Source of the DNA: JANJUB01 sp964586225
Lineage (GTDB): Bacteria > Armatimonadota > Fimbriimonadia > Fimbriimonadales > Fimbriimonadaceae
Length of the DNA: 15,468 bases
Direction: 5' to 3'
NCBI GenBank assembly: GCA_964586225.1
Contig: CAZPHD010000062.1
Coordinates: forward strand, 1 to 15,468
The notes under the pieces are model-generated. The model was given only the letters and a program-made list of their open reading frames with translations, ran no database searches and had not been told where the DNA came from. This document shows positions 7,582 to 12,490 of the stretch, piece by piece. Position numbers and translations under genes: made by a program. Numbering within the stretch: position 1 is the stretch's first letter; every line of letters starts with the position of its first letter.

Positions 7582-7805
7582 GTGCGAATCATTGATTACG
7601 ACCGCCCCGAGGCGCTTTCTGAGATCACGCTGTTGCTGGATCGGGAGGAGATCGGACAACTGATCCTTACCTCGAATACCTGCTCCGGGAGCTGACCGAC
7701 CACATCCATCTGTCGACAGAAGACTTGATGACCGAGATCACGGTGGCTCGATTCGACAACCTCGAGCCGCAGAACTGGCACCCGAAAACTCGGGCGTATC
7801 TCTGA
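7582..7805 (+). pseudogene. Small hypothetical gene with an apparent 1-nt frameshift
   Basis: A reading frame starts at GTG 7582, with AAGGA at 7570-7574 as a well-spaced ribosome binding site. That site begins on the last base of the tRNA CCA. Frame 1 reads V-R-I-I-D-Y-D-R-P-E-A-L-S-E-I-T and then L-L-L-D-R-E-E-I-G-Q-L, after which it degrades and stops at about 7695. From about 7662 the -1 frame reads D-P-Y-L-E-Y-L-L-R-E-L-T-D-H-I-H-L and runs on to a TGA at 7803-7805. Joining the two (one missing G at about 7661-7662) would give a coherent acidic protein of about 74 residues. No slippery heptamer is visible, so an indel (true mutation or assembly error) is more likely than programmed frameshifting. 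I do not recognise the family; D-H-I-H-L near the middle is its most distinctive motif. Confidence 0.55.
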
Positions 7806-7812
7806 TGAATGG

Positions 7813-7834
7813 CGCGGGGAAAAGCCACCCCGCG
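7813..7834. terminator. GC-rich hairpin between convergent genes
   Basis: CGCGGGG (7813-7819) pairs with CCCCGCG (7828-7834), a 7-bp stem with an 8-nt loop. It lies between the end of the small frameshifted ORF and the end of the opposing S41 peptidase gene. Its position suits a bidirectional terminator, but neither strand has a U-tract, so intrinsic termination is uncertain. Confidence 0.4.
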
Positions 7835-7870
7835 ACCTCGTGGGTGTTCCGCCTTAGAGGCTGGTTACAT

Positions 7871-8875
7871 CTACTCGCCGCTGGCGCTCAACAACTCGCG
7901 CGCCTTCGTATACAGGGCGATCGCGTCGGTCGACAGAATCTCAGCGTCCGGCTTCAAGGGGTTCCCCTCCAGTCGCTCAAGGGTGCTCGTGTAGTAATCC
8001 GCGGTCGGCACCTTCATCTCGAAGCCATGCGGCAGCGGAAACACGCGAGACACCAACACCGCGCCGGCACTCCGAGAACCGATCAGGGGCGACTTCTTAT
8101 GCTCGCGCAATGCAGCCGCGCAGATCTCCGAAGCACTCGCCGAGCCGCGGTTGATCAGGACCGCGATCTTGCCCGCGAAGGGCTCGGCCTTCACGGTGCC
8201 CGTGCGGAAATGGTTGTTCGTCCACTTCGCGATTTCCTTGCCGTCAGTGGGATCCTTGCTGGTCTCGCGCTGATACGCGCTCGCTAGTCGCCGACTGACC
8301 ATCGTGCCCACGACCGTACGCGGCGGGAGGAGATGGCTTAGGAAGTGCTGCAGATTCACCACGGCGCCGCCGCCGTTGCTGCGCAAGTCGAGAATCATGG
8401 TTTCGGCCTTCGCGACTTCGCCCATCAACTTCTCAACTTCCTTGCGGTCGTACCGATCGCTAAAGGTGCGCAGGCGGAAGACGACGGTCTTGTCGTCCAA
8501 CCACGTGAGTTCCTGCATCGGAAATCCGGTTCGGGGTTGGGGCTCCTGCAAGGCCATCGCACCTCGCGGCGTGTCCCGCTTGATGCTGACGCTCATGTGG
8601 CTTAGGCCGAAGTCGCGCAAGGCACGATTCACGGCCATCGCAAAGGCGGCCTTGCTTCGCGCCTCTTCGATGCGCTCCTTGCGGTCGTCGAGGAACTTGG
8701 GCCACTGATCGAACTTGACACCGGGCACGAACGCGGTCTCTTTGAGCATCTGGTCAACCTTGGCCAGCACCTCGGTCTTCTGCTCGGCGGTGACCTCAGA
8801 AGTCGATTGCCCAAAGGAGAGCGAAGCGGCGATGAGCAGGCCAGCGGCCAGAGCGAAACGCGAACGAAAAGTCAT
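7871..8875 (-). CDS. Exported S41-family serine peptidase (PDZ-less)
   Basis: A 334-residue protein from ATG 8875. This start is preferred over the longer frame (8965) because it gives a clean signal peptide: M-T-F-R-S-R-F, a hydrophobic core to about residue 20, then S-F-G-Q. It also avoids running into the upstream gene. S41 features are F-G-L-S-H-M-S-V-S (about 89-97), I-L-D-L-R-S-N-G-G-G (161-170) and V-L-I-N-R-G-S-A-S-A-S-E-I (239-251), which holds the nucleophile serine. L-I-G-S-R-S-A-G-A-V follows at 264-273. CtpA-type enzymes have a catalytic lysine there (G-x-x-T-x-G-K); this one reads A-G-A. That suits the Tricorn/IRBP-like S41 branch, which does not use the lysine. Only about 30 residues separate the His segment from the core, so no PDZ domain fits. 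It probably acts on extracytoplasmic proteins or peptides. It lies 59 nt downstream of the J-domain/WD40 gene on the same strand. Confidence 0.85.
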   Translation of the reverse strand: MTFRSRFALAAGLLIAASLSFGQSTSEVTAEQKTEVLAKVDQMLKETAFVPGVKFDQWPKFLDDRKERIEEARSKAAFAMAVNRALRDFGLSHMSVSIKRDTPRGAMALQEPQPRTGFPMQELTWLDDKTVVFRLRTFSDRYDRKEVEKLMGEVAKAETMILDLRSNGGGAVVNLQHFLSHLLPPRTVVGTMVSRRLASAYQRETSKDPTDGKEIAKWTNNHFRTGTVKAEPFAGKIAVLINRGSASASEICAAALREHKKSPLIGSRSAGAVLVSRVFPLPHGFEMKVPTADYYTSTLERLEGNPLKPDAEILSTDAIALYTKARELLSASGE

Positions 8876-8878
8876 CCC

Positions 8879-8912
8879 AAGAAACCTCGTTCCATAGGTT
8901 ACGAGATTTCTT
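8879..8912 (-). promoter_or_regulatory. 12-bp hairpin in the spacer before the S41 gene
   Basis: On the minus strand the arms AAGAAATCTCGT and ACGAGGTTTCTT (12 bp, one T-G wobble) flank a 10-nt loop. The downstream arm contains GAGG, the best ribosome binding site candidate for the S41 ATG at 8875, so folding would hide it. It could be an attenuator, an RNA-processing site or a dyad operator. The pairing is seen directly; the function is inferred. Confidence 0.45.
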
Positions 8913-8934
8913 GAGGCTTCGGTTTCCGAATCGG

Positions 8935-10086
8935 CTAGGATGCGGGCTTGACGGTCAGTTCCCAAACGCGAACCATTTTATCGAGGCCACCGGCGGCGAG
9001 GTACTTGCCGTTCGGTGAGAACTCGACGGTGAGCATCGGGTTCGGGCTGGCGTCGATGTTGAGTTGGCCCAGGCCCTTGTCCGCGTTCCACAGCTTGACC
9101 GTGCCATCGCGACCGGCACTGGCGAACAGCCAGCCATTCGGATGGAAGGCGAGCGCTTCGATCGGCTTGGTGTGACCAAACATCACCTTGTCGAGGTTGC
9201 CATCGGCAAGGCTAAAGATTCGGATCGACAAGTCGACGGCGGCCACGGCCAGGAATCGACCGTTCGGCGAGAACGCCATTGCGGTGACGGCCGATCGCAC
9301 GGCTTTGAAGGTGTGGATCAGGTCGCCGTTGGAAGCATTCCAGAGCTTGACGGTATTGTCGGCCGAACCGGTGGCGATCACGCGGCCATCGGCTGACCAA
9401 GCGATTGCCGTGATGGATCCGTCGTGCTCTTCGCGCTCGACCCGCAGATCACCGGTGGCCACCGTGTTGATCGTCATCGTGTTGTGGATCGAGCCGGTGG
9501 CGATGGACGCCCCATCGGGCGAGATGGCGACGGTGCTGACCCATTCCAAGTCGTCTGACTTATAGGGGCCGATCATCCCGTTGCGCACGGTCCACATTCC
9601 GACCGAGTTCTCGACGGCACCAGCCGCGATGAGGATTTCATCGGACATGGCGCGGATCGTCGACACAACTCCGGCGTCGATTTTGGCTCGTCGCGTGGGT
9701 TCACCACCATTCAGGTCCCACCAAAGGATCTCGTTGTCGAAGGCGCTCGTCACCATCTGGCCCGATGCGGGCGAGAAGGTGATGGCATACACGGGCGTTT
9801 TGTGGCCCGTGAGCTTCTGAAACAGCTTGACCTGCAGCGGCCGTTTCGGCTGCTGCGCGGGAGACTTCTGCCCAAAGCCGCCGGCGAGCATGGCATCATA
9901 CTCGTTACGGCGTTCCGGGTCAATGAGCGTCGAAAACGCATCATTGATCCGGGCCATCACGTCATGGCTCTTCGGGTCCGGGTTCACATCGGGATGGAAC
10001 TTACGGGCGAGCTTACGATATGCACGTCGGAGCGATTCTGGTTCAGCAGACTGCTCGACGCCCAGGATTTCATAGAGGGTCGGCAA
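8935..10086 (-). CDS. J-domain protein fused to a seven-bladed WD40 propeller
   Basis: A 383-residue soluble protein. Residues 1-66 are a J domain: L-Y-E-I-L-G-V at the start, the Hsp70-activating H-P-D at 31-33, and I-N-D-A-F-S-T-L at 47-54. After a short linker (about 68-90), seven WD40 repeats follow at about 94-125, 135-168, 178-207, 221-250, 261-292, 304-334 and 344-376. The clearest end in L-W-N or V-W-E and contain F-S-P-N-G, enough for a closed propeller. No G/F region, zinc centre or DnaJ C-terminal substrate domain is present. The propeller therefore probably recruits specific clients or partners for DnaK. There is no signal peptide. The start is TTG at 10086: an in-frame TAG lies two codons upstream (10090-10092), and this start gives a normal J-domain N-terminus. 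A CATAAT -10-like box ends 7 nt before the TTG. It is the first gene of a likely two-gene unit with the S41 peptidase. Confidence 0.9.
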   Translation of the reverse strand: MPTLYEILGVEQSAEPESLRRAYRKLARKFHPDVNPDPKSHDVMARINDAFSTLIDPERRNEYDAMLAGGFGQKSPAQQPKRPLQVKLFQKLTGHKTPVYAITFSPASGQMVTSAFDNEILWWDLNGGEPTRRAKIDAGVVSTIRAMSDEILIAAGAVENSVGMWTVRNGMIGPYKSDDLEWVSTVAISPDGASIATGSIHNTMTINTVATGDLRVEREEHDGSITAIAWSADGRVIATGSADNTVKLWNASNGDLIHTFKAVRSAVTAMAFSPNGRFLAVAAVDLSIRIFSLADGNLDKVMFGHTKPIEALAFHPNGWLFASAGRDGTVKLWNADKGLGQLNIDASPNPMLTVEFSPNGKYLAAGGLDKMVRVWELTVKPAS

Positions 10087-10093
10087 GGTCTAG

Positions 10094-10099
10094 ATTATG
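10094..10099 (-). promoter_or_regulatory. -10-like box for the J-domain/WD40 gene
   Basis: CATAAT on the minus strand, five of six matches to TATAAT, ends 7 nt before the TTG start at 10086. No Shine-Dalgarno-like sequence lies between them. If used, the mRNA would begin at or next to the start codon. I see no convincing -35 box. Confidence 0.4.
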
Positions 10100-10110
10100 A
10101 AAGATCGGGG

Positions 10111-10133
10111 CCCAAAATCGAAACCCTTTTGGG
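10111..10133. promoter_or_regulatory. 7-bp dyad in the divergent intergenic region
   Basis: CCCAAAA (10111-10117) and TTTTGGG (10127-10133) form a perfect inverted repeat around a 9-nt spacer. It sits just upstream of the -10-like box of the J-domain/WD40 gene, where a regulator could bind. It could also be a chance dyad in an AT-rich spacer. Confidence 0.3.
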
Positions 10134-10165
10134 ACACTTTTCAACTCATTTTTTATCTACGCCCC

Positions 10166-10193
10166 GTCAACCCGTGAGATTGCGGGCTATGAT
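10166..10193 (+). promoter_or_regulatory. Candidate promoter of the YfhO-type gene, with shared 14-nt element
   Basis: GTCAACCCGTGAGA (10166-10179) matches 13 of 14 bases of the element upstream of the M14 gene. TATGAT (10188-10193), a good -10 box, lies 16 nt after the GTCAAC hexamer and 8 nt before the ATG at 10202. This would make the transcript nearly leaderless, in line with the absence of an SD. A 6-bp hairpin (10183-10188 with 10195-10200) overlaps the -10 box and the region just before the start codon. Confidence 0.5.
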
Positions 10194-10201
10194 GAGCCCG
10201 T

Positions 10202-12490
10202 ATGACGCGACGTCCCTGGCTTCTTTTGCTGCTTCTGCCGCTGATTCCGCTGTTCAATGTGATCCGGCAAGGGCATACGATTGGTCCGTTCGATCAGTTG
10301 GCACAGATGGCACCGTGGCGGCAGGAAGCTCCGACCCAGCCGTGGGATGTGCTCCAAGCGGATGGCGCTCTCCAGTTCTATGTGTGGCGAGACCTCGTGC
10401 TGGACTCATGGTCGAAGTTTCAGGCACCATTATGGAATCCGTATCAGCTCGCAGGCACGCCGCTCATGGCGAACTCGCAGTCGGCGGGGCTGTATCCGCC
10501 GAACGTCTTGCTGGGAATCATCCAAGTCCCGACGCCTCTTGGAGTAATTGTCTTGGCATGGTTGCACCTTGCGCTTGCGGGGTTGGGCGTATTCCGGCTA
10601 GTACGCGCGCTGGGCGGAAGCGAACTCGGGGCGTTGTTTGCAGGGAGTTCGTTTATGCTGACGCCGTTCCTGGTGGGCTGGACCGTGCTGGCGAGTGTGC
10701 CGGCGACCGTGGCGTGGATTCCTTGGGCGCTGGCGCTGCTCACCGAGGCGATGCGGGGCCACTCTCGGCGGTTCCTCGGGCTTGGTGGGGCGGTGGCGAT
10801 GATGGCGCTCGCGGGGCACCTTCAGTTCCTCGCCTATGGGATGTTGGCGTTGTTGGTTTGGGGCGTATTCCTCGCGGTCGAGGTGCGGGCATTGCGTCCG
10901 ATATTGGCGGCGGTATTGGCGGTCGCGGGCGGCCTAATGCTTGCGGGGCCGCAACTGATGCCGGTCCTCGACAACTCGAAGTATTCGCATCGCCGTAACA
11001 CGCCCAGTGAAGAGGGCTATCAGGCGTACGTGTTCTCGGCGTTGCGCCCATTTGAGTTGGGCAACATGGTGAGCCCCCTCGCGTTAGGGAATCCGCGCAC
11101 GCGCGAGGATGATGCCCACATTTCGACCTATTGGCCTGCGCTCGTGAAGCGCGGTGGCAACTGGGCAGAGGCCGCCGTGTCGCCGGGAGCGGTGGTGGTG
11201 GCGGGGCTGTGTTTCTTGCCTCTCGTGTTCAGGCGCATGCGGAAATCGGCGGCAGCCCCCATGACCCTTGGGGTTGTGGCTCTGCTGTTGGCTTTAGGCA
11301 CGCCGCTGAACCGGGTGCTGTACTTTGGGGTGCCAGGGTGGTCTTCAACAGGATCGCCAGGGCGAGTGATCGTCTTGTTTGTGATGATGGCGGCGGTAGT
11401 CGCGGGGTTGGTGGCGACCCACTTATTGAATGATCAGGACCGGCGGTCGCCACGGCTCGTACAACTGTCGACGGTGGTGTTCGCTTTGGTTGCGATAGGA
11501 ACCATGGGGCTGGGGATGACGGGAGCCGTAACGCCTGCTGGAATCGACCATGGGTTGTTCCATCTCCTCGTTCAGCGGGCAACCTCAGATGCGGCGTTTG
11601 GCTTGTTGATGATCGCGGCGCTCGCGGTTCAGCCCTTCATTTACATCGTGTTTCGCGGCGGGATGATCAAGCAGACGGGAATTTGGCTCTTTGCGATTGC
11701 CGCAGTGGCGACCGCGGTGCTAGGTGGGATCGCGACGACCATCCCTTCGGCCAAGCCGCTTGCCTACACCGCTGAACCTAGCTTCAAGCGGATTGCGACC
11801 ATCAACGATGGTTGGGATCTGCTCTTGGCCGCGAAACGCTCAACGCTGCCGCCCAACACCGCGAGCCTCTTTCGAATACACGACTTGGCCGGTTATGACT
11901 CGCTACTTCATCGCGATACGGTGGCGATGCTGAACGATCTCAACGGTCAGGACTCTGCGCCGCAGGCCAACGGCAACATCATGTTTATCAAGCCGCAGTT
12001 TGATCCGGTCAAGTTGGGCGAGGCGGGAGTGACCGAGGTGTGGTCATCGGCGGGCTTGCCGGGCCTCGAAGCGGGAGATGCGGATAACGGCGTGTTTCGG
12101 CAGCCGATTCCCGGGCCGGGACGAGTGTCAAGCACCGGCGGATCGGCGGAAATCACGGACCAGACGCTGCGTAGCATCACTGTGCGGGCGACCGGGCCGG
12201 GCACCTTGACGCTCCGCGACCGAAACATGCCGGGTTGGACGGCGTCGATCGGCGGCCAAGCGGTGCCGATTCTGGGGGACCTGTGGCGGGAAGTCGAGCT
12301 TCCGGCGGGAGAGAGCACGGTCGAGTTTCGCTACACGCCACCCGGTTGGAGCATGGGTTGGATCATGTTTGTTATTGGCTTGTTGGCAGCGATTGGCGCA
12401 AGCCGGATTGTTCCCGCACCACTGGGCGAAGCGCAAGGCACCGAAGAGCCGTCCGAATCCGCAGATGAAGAAGAACTGGCCATCGCTTAG
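10202..12490 (+). CDS. YfhO-family multi-pass membrane protein (GT-C-like)
   Basis: A 762-residue protein with about 12 membrane helices. After the first helix a periplasmic loop carries G-P-F-D-Q-L (about 28-33), then W-R-D-L, P-L-W-N-P-Y-Q-L-A-G-T-P (about 76-87) and N-S-Q-S-A-G-L-Y-P-P-N (about 91-101). These are the hallmark patterns of YfhO-type proteins, relatives of GT-C glycosyltransferases that use lipid-linked sugars. The C-terminal soluble part (about 640-720) has M-P-G-W-T-A-S-I-G-G and L-P-A-G-E-S-T-V-E-F-R-Y, the typical beta-rich YfhO tail. A last helix and an acidic cytoplasmic tail follow. In other bacteria YfhO proteins are linked to glycosylation of cell-wall polymers; the substrate here is unknown. 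The start is ATG 10202, with no SD but a promoter-like TATGAT close by. The 3' end overlaps the caspase-like gene by 26 nt, so the pair is probably co-expressed. Confidence 0.82.
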   Translation: MTRRPWLLLLLLPLIPLFNVIRQGHTIGPFDQLAQMAPWRQEAPTQPWDVLQADGALQFYVWRDLVLDSWSKFQAPLWNPYQLAGTPLMANSQSAGLYPPNVLLGIIQVPTPLGVIVLAWLHLALAGLGVFRLVRALGGSELGALFAGSSFMLTPFLVGWTVLASVPATVAWIPWALALLTEAMRGHSRRFLGLGGAVAMMALAGHLQFLAYGMLALLVWGVFLAVEVRALRPILAAVLAVAGGLMLAGPQLMPVLDNSKYSHRRNTPSEEGYQAYVFSALRPFELGNMVSPLALGNPRTREDDAHISTYWPALVKRGGNWAEAAVSPGAVVVAGLCFLPLVFRRMRKSAAAPMTLGVVALLLALGTPLNRVLYFGVPGWSSTGSPGRVIVLFVMMAAVVAGLVATHLLNDQDRRSPRLVQLSTVVFALVAIGTMGLGMTGAVTPAGIDHGLFHLLVQRATSDAAFGLLMIAALAVQPFIYIVFRGGMIKQTGIWLFAIAAVATAVLGGIATTIPSAKPLAYTAEPSFKRIATINDGWDLLLAAKRSTLPPNTASLFRIHDLAGYDSLLHRDTVAMLNDLNGQDSAPQANGNIMFIKPQFDPVKLGEAGVTEVWSSAGLPGLEAGDADNGVFRQPIPGPGRVSSTGGSAEITDQTLRSITVRATGPGTLTLRDRNMPGWTASIGGQAVPILGDLWREVELPAGESTVEFRYTPPGWSMGWIMFVIGLLAAIGASRIVPAPLGEAQGTEEPSESADEEELAIA

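Noticed and set aside
7656..7664. Programmed -1 frameshift in the small post-tRNA ORF
   Set aside because: No X-XXY-YYZ slippery site or downstream structure is visible; a single-base indel explains the frame change more simply.
8876..8965. Longer N-terminus for the S41 peptidase starting at 8965
   Set aside because: The extra 30 residues would bury the signal peptide and overlap the end of the J-domain/WD40 gene; the ATG at 8875 gives a normal exported protein.
12369..12464. Longer N-terminus for the caspase-like protein starting at 12369
   Set aside because: The added residues precede a typical signal peptide and lie wholly inside the YfhO-type gene; the ATG at 12465 is a better start.
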